Shown: piece by piece, positions 31,065 to 38,761 of the stretch
Layout of the letters: each line of letters starts with the position of its first letter
Position numbering within the stretch: position 1 is the stretch's first letter
Assembly (NCBI GenBank): GCA_017610175.1
Contig: JAFCCO010000015.1
Span: forward strand, 1-39,982
Length of the DNA stretch: 39,982 bases
Source: Candidatus Iainarchaeum sp.
GTDB lineage: Archaea; Iainarchaeota; Iainarchaeia; Iainarchaeales; GCA-2688035
Reading direction: 5' to 3'
Program-made: the position numbers and the translations under genes
Notes under the pieces: model-generated
What the model was told of the DNA's origin: nothing
What the model saw: the letters and a program-made list of their open reading frames with translations, nothing else
The model's database searches: none

Positions 31065-31634
31065 TTGAGTTTAGAATTATATGTTGGACTTGGTCTGGTG
31101 GCAGTTATAGCAGTATTTCTTGTAATAACTTACAACGGTCTTATTACCGCAAGCAAGCGTGTGAACAATGCGTGGGCCCAGATTGACGTTCAGCTTAAGA
31201 GGCGTGCGGACTTAATTCCAAACCTTATTGAAACAGTTAAGGGTTATGCCCGCTTTGAAAAGAAGGTTCTTACAGAGGTTACAAAGGCAAGAACAGCAAT
31301 CATGGGCGCAAAGACCCCTGCCGAAGCGGCAAAGGGAGAGAACATGCTTACAGGTGCCCTGAAGACAATCTTTGCGGTTGCGGAAAACTATCCTACCCTT
31401 AAAGCCAACGAAAATTTCAAGGCTTTGCAGGAAGAGTTTGCAACAACTGAGAACAAGATTTCTTACGCAAGGCAGTTCTACAACGATTCGGTAATGCAGT
31501 TCAACACAGCAATCGCACTTTTTCCAAACAACGTTGTTGCAGGGATTTTTGGATTGGGTGCCCCAAGGCAGTACTTTGAGATCGAGGAATCGGCCAGAAA
31601 GGTTGTAAAGGCGGATTTTTCAGACATTGCATAA
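31065..31634 (+). CDS. lemA: LemA family protein
   Basis: 189 residues from a TTG at 31065, supported by AGGAGG 8 bases upstream. An N-terminal hydrophobic anchor (YVGLGLVAVIAVFLVITYNGL, residues 6-26) leads into the LemA helical core: RVNNAWAQIDVQLKRRADLIPNLIETVKGYARFEKKVLTEVTKAR and QEEFATTENKISYARQFYNDSVMQFN. LemA proteins span the membrane and are often paired with HtpX, as here (12-base gap), pointing to envelope stress or membrane-protein quality control. The biochemical role is not settled. Confidence 0.95.
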   Translation: MSLELYVGLGLVAVIAVFLVITYNGLITASKRVNNAWAQIDVQLKRRADLIPNLIETVKGYARFEKKVLTEVTKARTAIMGAKTPAEAAKGENMLTGALKTIFAVAENYPTLKANENFKALQEEFATTENKISYARQFYNDSVMQFNTAIALFPNNVVAGIFGLGAPRQYFEIEESARKVVKADFSDIA

Positions 31635-31645
31635 GGTGAGCTTTC

Positions 31646-32539
31646 TTGAGCTTTTATGAGGAAATTAAGGCAAACAACAGGACGACTTATTTCCTCTTCC
31701 TTGCTTTCTTTTTACTAATTATTATTTTAGGCATTGTAGCTTCATATCTTTTGGACAGTTACATTTTTGTCCTCCTCTTTGGGGTTTTTGCATTAATATA
31801 TATCGTTATTGCATACTACAAAAGCGACAGCATTATTACTGCTTTAAGCGGTGCAAAGCCCGCCGACCCGCAGAAGTTCAAGCAATTGCACAACATTGTT
31901 GAGGAGATGTGCATTGCTTCAGGCATGCCAAAGCCAAAGGTTTACGTAATTAATGATATTGCAATCAACGCGTTTGCAACCGGCCGTGACCCGCAACACA
32001 GTGTAATTTGTGTCACAACAGGCTGCCTGCAGAGGCTTAACCGCGCGGAACTCACGGGGGTTGTTGCGCATGAACTCTCCCACATTAAGAACAGCGACAT
32101 CAAGGTTATGACTATGGCTGCAATTCTTGTTGGCCTTGCGGTTTTGATGAGCGATTTCCTTTTGAGAATGTTTCTTTGGGGGAGTATGGGGCGGGGCAGT
32201 AACCGAAAGGGGGGCCAGATTGCGATAGCAGGAATAGTTATTGGGCTTGCTCTTGCGGTTCTTACTCCTGTAATTGCGCAGGTGATTAGGATGGCCATTA
32301 GCAGGAAGCGCGAATACCTTGCCGATGCAAGTGCTGCCCAAATAACCCGCTATCCTGCTGGGCTCGCGGGTGCGCTTTCAAAAATTAAGGGCGACAAGCA
32401 GCCGCTTAAAACAGCCAACAAGGCAACGGCCCACATGTACATTGCTAACCCCTTAAAGGGCCAGAAGATTTGGATGAAGAGTATGTTTGCAACCCACCCT
32501 CCTATTGATGAGCGGATTGCAAGGCTGCAGAAAATGTAA
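31646..32539 (+). CDS. htpX: Zinc metalloprotease HtpX (M48)
   Basis: 297 residues from TTG 31646. Two N-terminal hydrophobic segments (YFLFLAFFLLIIILGIVASYL, YIFVLLFGVFALIYIVIA) are followed by the HEXXH zinc site in VVAHELSHIKNSDIKVMTMAA (about residue 145) and another hydrophobic pair (MAAILVGLAVLMSDFLLRMF; GIVIGLALAVLTPVIAQVI). The downstream Glu ligand lies in ISRKREYLADASAA. HtpX removes misfolded membrane proteins. LemA is upstream with almost no gap. Confidence 0.95.
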   Translation: MSFYEEIKANNRTTYFLFLAFFLLIIILGIVASYLLDSYIFVLLFGVFALIYIVIAYYKSDSIITALSGAKPADPQKFKQLHNIVEEMCIASGMPKPKVYVINDIAINAFATGRDPQHSVICVTTGCLQRLNRAELTGVVAHELSHIKNSDIKVMTMAAILVGLAVLMSDFLLRMFLWGSMGRGSNRKGGQIAIAGIVIGLALAVLTPVIAQVIRMAISRKREYLADASAAQITRYPAGLAGALSKIKGDKQPLKTANKATAHMYIANPLKGQKIWMKSMFATHPPIDERIARLQKM

Positions 32540-32606
32540 CTTTTGGCTTCTGCTGTCGATGAAAACAAATAAATACCAGAGTGCAATATTTTATTTGGTG
32601 ATTTGA

Positions 32607-33083
32607 ATGGTTTTTGGATTTTTTGAGGGAAAGGTTGAGATGACCCTTGGCAAGACAAATTTTGCTTTTGGTGAAACGGTGAGCGGAAAGGTTTCATTAA
32701 AGCTTAAGAAGGCAAAGCAGGCAAGGCAGTTTAAGGTAACACTTCTTGGAGTGAGAGAGATTACAACTTATGGCCGCGATTCGAAGGGCAGGTCAACACG
32801 CAATAAGCGAAACGAAACAATCTATTCAACCGAGGCAATTCTTGACGGTGAAAAGCTTTACTCTCCTCCGGGTGGAGAGTATGAGTTTTCGCTTCAGCTT
32901 CCGCAAAAAACAGCTTTACCAACCCAGCAAAAGATTGAGGGCGCGGCCGGAACAGCGTTCACAGCATTTCAAATGCTTTCAGGAACCGGGATGTCTTCGC
33001 AGGACAAGTGGGTTGTTAGTGCGGTTCTTGATATTCCCAAGGGGATTGATATGAGCAAGAAGCTGCAGATTAGCGTGCAGTGA
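32607..33083 (+). CDS. Arrestin-like (Spo0M/Vps26-type) beta-sandwich protein
   Basis: 158 residues. The order of strands with EMTLGKTNFAFGETVSGKVSLKLKKA, RQFKVTLLGVREI and YSPPGGEYEFSLQLPQKTALP matches the arrestin-fold N-domain seen in Spo0M and other small arrestin-like proteins. No transmembrane segment. Roles in archaea are unknown. It begins 68 bases after HtpX with TATTTGGTG and its start ATG at 32607, and ends two bases before FtsY stops from the opposite strand. Confidence 0.7.
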   Translation: MVFGFFEGKVEMTLGKTNFAFGETVSGKVSLKLKKAKQARQFKVTLLGVREITTYGRDSKGRSTRNKRNETIYSTEAILDGEKLYSPPGGEYEFSLQLPQKTALPTQQKIEGAAGTAFTAFQMLSGTGMSSQDKWVVSAVLDIPKGIDMSKKLQISVQ

Positions 33084-33085
33084 AT

Positions 33086-34321
33086 TTATCCAATTATGCG
33101 GTCCAACACAAAGTCTGGCTCAAACTTTTGCAGGTCTGCATACTCCTGCCCTATTCCCACATAAATCACGGGCTTGTCAAGCTTGTAAATTAGGCTTATT
33201 ATTGTGCCGCCTTTTGCGTCGCAGTCAATTTTTGAGAGGACAAAGGCGTCAATGCCCGCAATGTTGTCATATTCCTGCGCCTGGTGCAAAAGTGCCTGCC
33301 CTGTGAATGCTTCTCCAACATAAATCTTCAAATCCGGCTGTGCAACCCTCACAATTTTCTGCAATTCCTGCATCAGGTTTTTGTCTGTTTCCTGGCGTCC
33401 TGCCGAGTCAATTATTACGACATCAATGTTTTTGCTTTTTGCGGCTTTGATTGCGTCAAATGCAACTGCTGCAGGGTCAGACCCATAATTGTGTTTCACA
33501 ACCCTTACCTCCAAGTTTGCCGCGTGCTTTTCAAGCTGTTCAATGCTTGCCGCCCTGAATGTATCGCTTGCGCTCCAAAGAACGCTTATTCCCTGTGCTT
33601 TGAGAAGGTGGGTTAGCTTTGCAAGTGTTGTTGTTTTTCCGGCGCCGTTTGGCCCGAGCATGAGTATTTTGAATGGCTTGTCTTTCTTTGCCTTGATTTT
33701 TTCAAGCAAATCAATTGGCTTTGTGCCCATCATGGATTTGAGCGAGTTCTTTATTGAATCTTTAAGTATTGCGTCTATGTCTTCGCCGCGCTTTATTTTC
33801 TTTCCAACAAGGTTTGTTTTGAGTTCCTTAACTATTTCTTCAGCAGTTGTTTGTTCAACGTCCGCTTCCAACAGCGAGAGTTCCAGTTCCCACAGCAATT
33901 CTGAAATTTCGCTTCCCTTGATTTCAATTTCGCGTGACAGGATGCTTTTGAGTTTGCTTACTTTTGAAACCTTTGCCTTTAGTTCGCGCTTTGGTTCCTC
34001 TTTTGCTTTTGGCGCTTTGGCAATTGGTTCAGTTTCAACTTCCTTAACCGCTTCAATCTCGTCCTCTGCCTCTTCGACAATCGGTTCCGGCTCGGGTTTG
34101 GTAATTTCAATTGGCTCTTCAATATGTTTTGGTTTTTCAACCGGCTTTAATTTTGTTTTCGGTTTTGGCTTTTTGGGTTCCCTTGGTTTTTTTTTTACCT
34201 CGGGTTTTTCTTCAATTGGTTCAGAAACAGGTTCGATGGCTTCTTTTGCGCCAACTTTTTCTTTTAGCTTTTCTTTGAAGCTGTTCAGTTTTTTTTTAAG
34301 GAGGTCGAACACTAGGCTCAC
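33086..34321 (-). CDS. ftsY: Signal recognition particle receptor FtsY
   Basis: 411 residues from a GTG at 34321. The first about 125 residues are a charged, Lys/Glu/Pro-rich A domain (low complexity). The N domain (IKGSEISELLWELELSLLEADV) leads to the G domain: GPNGAGKTTTLAKLTHLLK (G1), SASDTFRAASIEQL, VIIDSAGRQETD (G3), VLSKIDCDAKGG (G4) and YVGIGQEYADLQKF (G5). FtsY docks the SRP-ribosome complex at the membrane through its GTPase twin SRP54. The start overlaps the prefoldin alpha stop (GTGA), and both lie in the minus-strand ribosomal cluster. Confidence 0.95.
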   Translation of the reverse strand: MSLVFDLLKKKLNSFKEKLKEKVGAKEAIEPVSEPIEEKPEVKKKPREPKKPKPKTKLKPVEKPKHIEEPIEITKPEPEPIVEEAEDEIEAVKEVETEPIAKAPKAKEEPKRELKAKVSKVSKLKSILSREIEIKGSEISELLWELELSLLEADVEQTTAEEIVKELKTNLVGKKIKRGEDIDAILKDSIKNSLKSMMGTKPIDLLEKIKAKKDKPFKILMLGPNGAGKTTTLAKLTHLLKAQGISVLWSASDTFRAASIEQLEKHAANLEVRVVKHNYGSDPAAVAFDAIKAAKSKNIDVVIIDSAGRQETDKNLMQELQKIVRVAQPDLKIYVGEAFTGQALLHQAQEYDNIAGIDAFVLSKIDCDAKGGTIISLIYKLDKPVIYVGIGQEYADLQKFEPDFVLDRIIG

Positions 34322-34758
34322 TTTTTGTTTGCTTTTGCCTTCCTTTGCGTGCTTTGGATTACTGTTCCAAGGCTGTTGAGGTTTTGCACCGTTCTTGCCT
34401 CTTCGTTTTGGATTGCTGCAAGGTCTTTTTGGATTTCGTCTTTTCTTTTATCCAGTGCTTTGAGTGCGTCCTCTGTGCTTGCTTTTACAAGCACTCCCGC
34501 TCCCAATCCTGTTTTGACTTCGATGGTTGTTTCAAGTTTTGCTTCTGCATAGAGCCCTGCTCCGAGCGAGACCATTATTTTCTGGCTTTTTGCGGCATTT
34601 TTAATTGCTTTTAGGCTTTCTTCCGCACCAAGTGTTTCAACCAATAGCTGCTGGAGGTTTTTTCTCCTTGTTTCTGCAACCTGGAGTTTTGATTCCTCTT
34701 GCCTGTAAGCGTTTTGCACCTGCTGTCCGGTGAGCTTGACTTCTTTTCTTTCAGCCAT
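34318..34758 (-). CDS. pfdA: Prefoldin subunit alpha
   Basis: 146 residues. Two long coiled-coil helices (about 10-50 and 105-143) flank the beta hairpins SQKIMVSLGAGLYAEAKLETT and VKTGLGAGVLVKASTEDA, which match the alpha-class prefoldin with its extra hairpin. Prefoldin is the hexameric cytosolic holder that hands nascent proteins to the thermosome. Stop overlaps the FtsY start, and its start TAATG overlaps the end of ribosomal protein L18a. This order (L18a, prefoldin alpha, FtsY) is a conserved archaeal arrangement. Confidence 0.95.
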   Translation of the reverse strand: MAERKEVKLTGQQVQNAYRQEESKLQVAETRRKNLQQLLVETLGAEESLKAIKNAAKSQKIMVSLGAGLYAEAKLETTIEVKTGLGAGVLVKASTEDALKALDKRKDEIQKDLAAIQNEEARTVQNLNSLGTVIQSTQRKAKANKK

Positions 34759-34946
34759 TACTCTTTCGCCTCGTTCACTTCTTCGATGGCTATTTGCCTT
34801 CGCTTTATTTTGTGTGTGCTTCCGATTCGGCTCATTATTTGGTCTATTGCATATTTTTCAGTTTCTGCTCTGGCCTGCATTGTAAATTTATGGTCTTTTC
34901 CTTTTTCTTTGTACTGGCCTTTTATTTCAAATACCGTCATATCCAT
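34758..34946 (-). CDS. rpl18a: Ribosomal protein L18a (LX)
   Basis: 62 residues, the small archaeal LX/L18a form. The pattern is MTVFEIKGQYKEKGKDHKFTM, AETEKYAIDQIMSRIGSTHKIKRRQI, with the RXXI finish. It sits in the large subunit near the 5S-proximal face. TAATG overlaps couple it to aIF6 upstream and prefoldin downstream. The exact first Met (residue 1 or 3) is ambiguous. Confidence 0.93.
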   Translation of the reverse strand: MDMTVFEIKGQYKEKGKDHKFTMQARAETEKYAIDQIMSRIGSTHKIKRRQIAIEEVNEAKE

Positions 34947-35608
34947 TACCTTCCGCTTAGTCCTTCGTCAATTCTTATAAGCTCGTGCCCTGTTGTTTTT
35001 TTTCCCGCAAGGGCTGCGTTGCTGTTTGCGATTATTCCGTTTCCTATAAACTTGTCGCCGAAGTTTGCCGTTGCAGCGCTCCCTTCAACCCCGGTTTCCT
35101 TTTTTAGGAGCTTAAATTCCTTTTCGGAAGCCATGGGGTTTACTATAAACCCTTTGTTGGTCAGCACTACGCTGCTTCCAACAAGGTCGCTTTCTGCTAT
35201 TACGGTTTCAACACATTCAACATTCAGGGTTTTTTCTATTTCCTTCCTTGTTTTTTTTCCGATTACTTTTGAGCAGAATGCTTTTTTGTCGTTGCATTCC
35301 ACCAGGTTTCCAATTGCTGTTAGGCCTGGAAGTTTTTTTATCTTTAATCCTTTTGATTCCAGTGCTTCAACTTCACTTTCTTCAATAATTTCTGAAACAA
35401 TAAACCCTTTCGAGTTTCCTGCGGCCAGTACCCCGAGCAGGTTGCTGTTTGCAAGTTTTGTTGAAATCAATTCAACTTCAAACAATTTTTCCAACTGCTT
35501 TCTTTCCTTTGCTTCAAGAGAGGGTGGAAGCAGTGCAATTTTGTCTGTTATTACAGCAAATACGCCCACAAACGGGCTGCTTTTGACTGTTCCAAGTTCG
35601 ATGTTCAT
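34946..35608 (-). CDS. eif6: Translation factor aIF6
   Basis: 220 residues with the fivefold pseudo-symmetric pentein repeat seen as five related blocks (e.g. VKSSPFVGVFAVITDKIALLP, STKLANSNLLGVLAAGNSKGFIV, KKLPGLTAIGNLVECND, VIAESDLVGSSVVLTNKGFIVNP, TANFGDKFIGNGIIANSNAALAG). aIF6 binds the large subunit and prevents premature joining of subunits. The length and order are standard. It is followed with a 1-base overlap by L18a and preceded, after a 5-base gap, by L31e. Confidence 0.97.
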   Translation of the reverse strand: MNIELGTVKSSPFVGVFAVITDKIALLPPSLEAKERKQLEKLFEVELISTKLANSNLLGVLAAGNSKGFIVSEIIEESEVEALESKGLKIKKLPGLTAIGNLVECNDKKAFCSKVIGKKTRKEIEKTLNVECVETVIAESDLVGSSVVLTNKGFIVNPMASEKEFKLLKKETGVEGSAATANFGDKFIGNGIIANSNAALAGKKTTGHELIRIDEGLSGR

Positions 35609-35613
35609 TTACT

Positions 35614-36063
35614 TCACTTGCCGCCTCTCTTTATCTGAGTCAGTTCCGCGGCTTTTTCTTTGGTTTTCTTGTCTTCCTTTTTCTTCTCGATCTCGGCTTT
35701 TTCTTCTTTGGTTTCCTCTGTTTTTTCCTCAGCCTTTGCCTCTTCTTTCTTTTTCTTCTTTGGCTGTGCGATTTTTTCGCCTTTGAGGTAAACTTTTGCC
35801 TTGTTGTCTTCCTTTACAACCTTGATCTCAATCTTTCGCGGAATGTGTTCCCTTCCCTTTGCCCAAATTGCTTCGTTGAGTGCGTTGGAGATTGAAACAT
35901 CATCTGCTTTAATGCGGAAGTGCTTGAAGATGAACTTTTTGATAAAGTTAATTGCCCTGTATGCCCTTTTTGGCTTTGGGTTTTTGAAGACTTTGCTAAG
36001 TGAGACTACAAATTCCTTTGCTTCCTCTTTCTTTTCCTGTTTTTTTTCCTTCTTTGCTGCCAT
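35614..36063 (-). CDS. rpl31e: Ribosomal protein L31e with long charged C-terminal tail
   Basis: 149 residues. The core (about 15-95) is L31e: FVVSLSKVFKNPKPKRAYRAINFIKKFIFKHF, SISNALNEAIWAKGREHIPRKIEIKVV. Archaeal L31e is usually 85-100 residues, and here about 55 Lys/Glu-rich residues are added (EEAKAEEKTEETKEEKAE... style, no known domain). A lysine/glutamate N-terminal patch is also present. The tail could contact RNA or another factor, or be simple expansion. ATG at 36063 follows the L39e gene after 12 bases. Confidence 0.93.
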   Translation of the reverse strand: MAAKKEKKQEKKEEAKEFVVSLSKVFKNPKPKRAYRAINFIKKFIFKHFRIKADDVSISNALNEAIWAKGREHIPRKIEIKVVKEDNKAKVYLKGEKIAQPKKKKKEEAKAEEKTEETKEEKAEIEKKKEDKKTKEKAAELTQIKRGGK

Positions 36064-36075
36064 TGCTTACACCTT

Positions 36076-36267
36076 TTAGTCCTTTTTCCTTTTTCTGAAC
36101 TCGGCTCCAAGACTTGTGTTGCGCCAGTTCCTGTGCTGCTTGGGGTTCCAGATTCTTTTTCCGGCCTTTTGCATAACCCAAACAGGGGCGTTTGTAAGCC
36201 CTGGTCCGATTTTCTTTCTTGCTGAAATCAGGAATTGTTTCAATTCTGAGTCTTTGTTTGTTGCCAT
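36076..36267 (-). CDS. rpl39e: Ribosomal protein L39e
   Basis: 63 residues from ATG 36267 (a TTG two codons upstream is ignored). The body NAPVWVMQKAGKRIWNPKQHRNWRNTSL is the L39e signature; the protein lines the exit tunnel and is normally about 50 residues, so there is a short extra N- and C-terminal part. It follows PDCD5 by 6 bases and precedes L31e by 12. Confidence 0.95.
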   Translation of the reverse strand: MATNKDSELKQFLISARKKIGPGLTNAPVWVMQKAGKRIWNPKQHRNWRNTSLGAEFRKRKKD

Positions 36268-36273
36268 AGTCAA

Positions 36274-36576
36274 TCACTTTCGCTTAATATTAATCTCCTT
36301 TTTTTCCTTGAATTTTTTGAGGATTTCCTTCAGTTGCGCATCATTCAATTGCCCCGGAATTTGGCCTGCGTTGTGCAGGTACACAATGGCTTGAACCGCT
36401 TTAAGGTGCATTTCGTGGTTCACAAGCTTGATGTTTCCAAGCCTTACCCTTGCTTTTTCCGTGAGAATTTTTTTGATGCTTGCTTCAACTTGCTTTTCAG
36501 CTTCAGATTGCCTCCTGTATGCCTCTTGCAGTTCCTCATATTTTCTTTGCTTAATCTCGTCAAGTTCGGTTGTCAT
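36274..36576 (-). CDS. PDCD5/TFAR19-family DNA-binding protein
   Basis: 100 residues: helical N-terminus (ELDEIKQRKYEELQEAYRRQSEAEKQVEASIKKILTEKARVRLGNIKLVNHEM pattern, truncated in reporting), then VYLHNAGQIPGQLNDAQLKEIL and a basic KKEINIKRK end. PDCD5 homologues are three-helix proteins present in nearly all archaea next to S19e. Their function in archaea is unknown, with nucleic-acid binding proposed. It overlaps S19e by 4 bases (ATGA). Confidence 0.93.
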   Translation of the reverse strand: MTTELDEIKQRKYEELQEAYRRQSEAEKQVEASIKKILTEKARVRLGNIKLVNHEMHLKAVQAIVYLHNAGQIPGQLNDAQLKEILKKFKEKKEINIKRK

Positions 36577-37250
36577 TTCTTTTCCCCTGCAGGTTCCTTT
36601 GCTTCTGTTTTCTCCTTTGCAGGTTCTTTTTTCTCTTCTTTTGCAGGCACAGGGTTTTCTTTTGCAGCCTTTGCTTCCGGCTTGGCTTCTGCCTTTGGCT
36701 TTGCGGCTTCCTTTGCTTTTTCTGCAGGCTTTTCCTCTGGCTTGGCTTCAACTTTTGCTTCTGCCTTTGGCTTTGCGGCAGCTTTTGCCTTGCTTGCCCT
36801 GTCATCTATTGCTTTTGCGTCTGCTTTAACTTTTTCGCTAAATATTTTGTAGACTTCTTTGGCTTTTGCTATAAGGAAGCTTTGTCCTTTTCCTGAAAGG
36901 GCTCTTCCTGCTTTTTCCTTTTTCAAAAGCCCTTTTTTCTCAAGTTCCTGCAAGCATGTTCTAATCACTTTTCCGCTTGCTTTGCTGAAGTGGTGTGGCT
37001 TTACTCCGCGGTTTCTTTTTCCGCCGTAGTATGTCCTAAGCCTGTTTGTTCCAATTGTTCCGTCTTTGTAAGCCCTGTACAGAATGCTTGCCATTCTTAC
37101 ATAAAACCAGTCTCTTCTCTGCGGGGCCCTTTCCCTGTGGCTTCCGCTCTTTACAAATTCCGTCCATGCAGGTTCTTCTATTCCCTGCGTTTTCAAATCC
37201 TGTGCAATCGCTTCAATTAGCTCTGTTGCCGGTACGTCATATATTCCCAT
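36573..37250 (-). CDS. rps19e: Ribosomal protein S19e with long Ala/Lys/Glu/Pro-rich C-terminal extension
   Basis: 225 residues. The first about 150 are S19e: MGIYDVPATELIEAIAQDLKT, WTEFVKSGSHRERAPQRRDWFYVRMASILYRAYKDGTIG, YGGKRNRGVKPHHFSKASGKVIRTCLQELEKKGLL. Typical archaeal S19e ends near residue 150. Here about 75 residues of AKPKAEAK/KPEEKPAE-type repeats follow. S19e is a small-subunit head protein. AAAGGAGTG lies 9-10 bases before the ATG, but its GGAG is in a hairpin (37260-37271). Confidence 0.95.
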   Translation of the reverse strand: MGIYDVPATELIEAIAQDLKTQGIEEPAWTEFVKSGSHRERAPQRRDWFYVRMASILYRAYKDGTIGTNRLRTYYGGKRNRGVKPHHFSKASGKVIRTCLQELEKKGLLKKEKAGRALSGKGQSFLIAKAKEVYKIFSEKVKADAKAIDDRASKAKAAAKPKAEAKVEAKPEEKPAEKAKEAAKPKAEAKPEAKAAKENPVPAKEEKKEPAKEKTEAKEPAGEKK

Positions 37251-37259
37251 TTATTCACA

Positions 37260-37299
37260 CTCCTTTCGGAGCACCTTCTTCGCTCAACCCGAAGGGAGC
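37260..37299 (-). promoter_or_regulatory. S19e 5' leader: two tetraloop hairpins, one covering the Shine-Dalgarno
   Basis: On the minus strand the leader reads GCTCCC-TTCG-GGTTGAGC (37299-37282; UUCG tetraloop, 6 base pairs with a two-base bulge) and then CTCC-GAAA-GGAG (37271-37260; GNRA tetraloop). The second stem contains the GGAG of the Shine-Dalgarno, 9 bases before the ATG at 37250; three flanking G-U pairs could lengthen it. A likely TATA box (TTTTTAAAGG, about 37343-37352) gives a leader of about 65-70 bases, long for an archaeon. This suggests translational control. Confidence 0.5.
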
Positions 37300-37358
37300 A
37301 AAAAAAAGTACTTTTTCAATAAACTAAATGCCCCTGAAAACCTTTAAAAAGTCTTGCC

Positions 37359-37823
37359 TTAGACCACTCTTCGCCTTTTGAGGGGTGTTCTCACCGGTTT
37401 TCCCCTTGCAAGCCTTTTTCTTACCCTTTTTGGCTTCAGGACTTTTTCGGCGTCAACCCAGCGGTTTCTCCTTGCATCGTAAAATCCGCCCGCAACCTTT
37501 GTTATTCCCTTATGCTTTGCAAAAATCAGGTTTTCGGCTTCCCTTGCAAGTGCGACCTCAAGCTTTTCAGCACCGGTTTCGCTTATATTGAACCTTTTGG
37601 GGTCGATTGTAATGCTTGCGTTGGAAATGCTTAGCATGTCCCCGCCTGAGACACTGTGCACGTCGTACTTGGCTCTTCCAAGCCGTGCCGGGACCTTTAA
37701 CTTTTCCATTTTCCCGCTTGCCCCAAGCCTTGCTGTTTCCACAAAATCTATTCCTGTTTTGCCAACCCTTACTTCCAGCGCATGGCCCTTTAACTCTATT
37801 GTAGCCTTTTCCACTTTTTTCAC
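37359..37823 (-). CDS. Unknown protein with basic C-terminal tail
   Basis: 154 residues from a GTG at 37823 (AGGTG nearby). A beta-rich part (ATIELKGHALEVRVGKTGIDFVETARLGAS, YDVHSVSGGDMLSISNASITIDPKRF) precedes helical text (SETGAEKLEVALAREAENLIFAKHKG) and a highly basic end (KPKRVRKRLARGKPVRTPLKRRRVV) that suggests RNA binding. No family is recognised. It lies between the S19e operon and the Nudix/RNase P pair on the same strand, in the ribosome/RNA neighbourhood. Codon use and the long open frame support it as a real gene. Confidence 0.65.
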   Translation of the reverse strand: MKKVEKATIELKGHALEVRVGKTGIDFVETARLGASGKMEKLKVPARLGRAKYDVHSVSGGDMLSISNASITIDPKRFNISETGAEKLEVALAREAENLIFAKHKGITKVAGGFYDARRNRWVDAEKVLKPKRVRKRLARGKPVRTPLKRRRVV

Positions 37824-37864
37824 CTGAAAATTAATGGTTTTGCAGCTTTTAATTCTTTTCCCGG

Positions 37865-38296
37865 TTAGATTTCAATCTTTCCAATTTGGATGTCTGCAAA
37901 CAGCTTGGCAAGGTTGGCGGTCATTTCTGCCGGAAGGGCTTTGGGCGCAAACCATGCCATTTCGGCGCATTTGTGGGGTTCCATGTTTTCAAGTTTCCCG
38001 CCCACAATTCTTACCTCGTAAACAGGGTTGAACCAGTGCTGCTTTTCCTCTTTGAGGATGTGGTCAACTATTTTCAGCAGCCTTACAATTTCAACTTCCA
38101 GGCCCGCTTCCTCCAGAACCTCTCGCTTTACTGCCTGTTCCTGGGTTTCCCCAAACTCAAGCTTTCCGCCTGGAAAGGTCCATTTTCCAGGCTCGTTTCC
38201 GCATTGTTCTGTTCTTTTCAAAAAAAGTATTTCCCCTTTCTCGTTGCGCACCATTGCGCCCACTCCAACCCCTACAAAGTCGGTTCCTGGTTTCAT
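37865..38296 (-). CDS. Nudix hydrolase
   Basis: 143 residues. The Nudix box GKLEFGETQEQAVKREVLEEAGL (quoted here as GKLEFGETQEQ...REVLEEAGL, residues 44-66) fits GX5EX7REUXEEXGU, and the preceding FPGG strand is present. Members hydrolyse nucleoside diphosphates linked to another group; the substrate is unknown but the size and GNEPGKWTFPGG pattern suit MutT-like or NUDT5/ADP-ribose types. The ATG overlaps the RNase P subunit stop (ATGA), so it is translationally coupled. Confidence 0.93.
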   Translation of the reverse strand: MKPGTDFVGVGVGAMVRNEKGEILFLKRTEQCGNEPGKWTFPGGKLEFGETQEQAVKREVLEEAGLEVEIVRLLKIVDHILKEEKQHWFNPVYEVRIVGGKLENMEPHKCAEMAWFAPKALPAEMTANLAKLFADIQIGKIEI

Positions 38297-38598
38297 GCCT
38301 GTTTCCTCTTAAATTCTGCACCGCATTCAAGGCACTTTATTTCAACCCATTTTTCCGCTTTCCTGATTTCAGCGTTCTTTCCCTTTGAAAGGAATTTGCC
38401 GCATTTTTTGCAGAATTTTGTTTTTAAATCAGTGGGGATTACTGCGCGGTTTCTTGTTCCAATCTTTCGCGCAAGTTCAACATACCGGTTTGCCCTTGCA
38501 GAATTTCCTTTTGCAAACTCTTTTCCGGCCAATTCAAAGAGCCTGTACATCCTTTCGGTTGCGAGCGCCTTAATGCCTGCCTTGCTTTCCCTCTTCAC
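38293..38598 (-). CDS. rnp4: Ribonuclease P protein component 4 (Rpp21/Rpr2)
   Basis: 101 residues from a GTG at 38598. N-terminal helices (KALATERMYRLFELAGKEFA, SARANRYVELARKIGTRNR) lead to a zinc ribbon with C63, C66 and C89, C92 (CKKCGKFL, CLECG). This is one of the protein subunits of the archaeal RNase P that matures tRNA 5' ends. The RNase P RNA is not found in the window. AGGTG precedes the start. tRNA-Gly lies immediately upstream. Confidence 0.93.
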   Translation of the reverse strand: MKRESKAGIKALATERMYRLFELAGKEFAKGNSARANRYVELARKIGTRNRAVIPTDLKTKFCKKCGKFLSKGKNAEIRKAEKWVEIKCLECGAEFKRKQA

Positions 38599-38614
38599 TT
38601 TTTCACCTGGTGAG

Positions 38615-38686
38615 TGCGACCGCCGGGACTCGAACCCGAAACGAGACCTTGGAAGGGTCTTATGTTAGCCATTACACCACGGTCGC
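38615..38686 (-). tRNA. tRNA-Gly (TCC)
   Basis: On the minus strand: acceptor GCGACCG/CGGTCGC, D-arm TGGTGTAATGGCTAACA, anticodon loop CTTCCAA (TCC), T-arm CGGGTTCGAGTCCCG. CCA not encoded, no intron. It sits just upstream of the RNase P component gene, in the same direction. Confidence 0.95.
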
Positions 38687-38761
38687 ATCTGTAATTAATT
38701 TATCGGACCGCAATTTTTTAAAGCCATCTCTTTTAACTTTTTTTTGCATTATTTTGCTTAT

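Noticed and set aside
33489..34379. 296-codon open frame on the plus strand opposite FtsY
   Set aside because: Antisense to the FtsY GTPase and to the Lys/Glu-rich region; Ser/Phe-rich shadow.
34794..35786. 330-codon open frame on the plus strand opposite aIF6, L18a and L31e
   Set aside because: Lies fully antisense to strongly supported ribosomal genes; its Phe/Ser-rich protein is a typical shadow.
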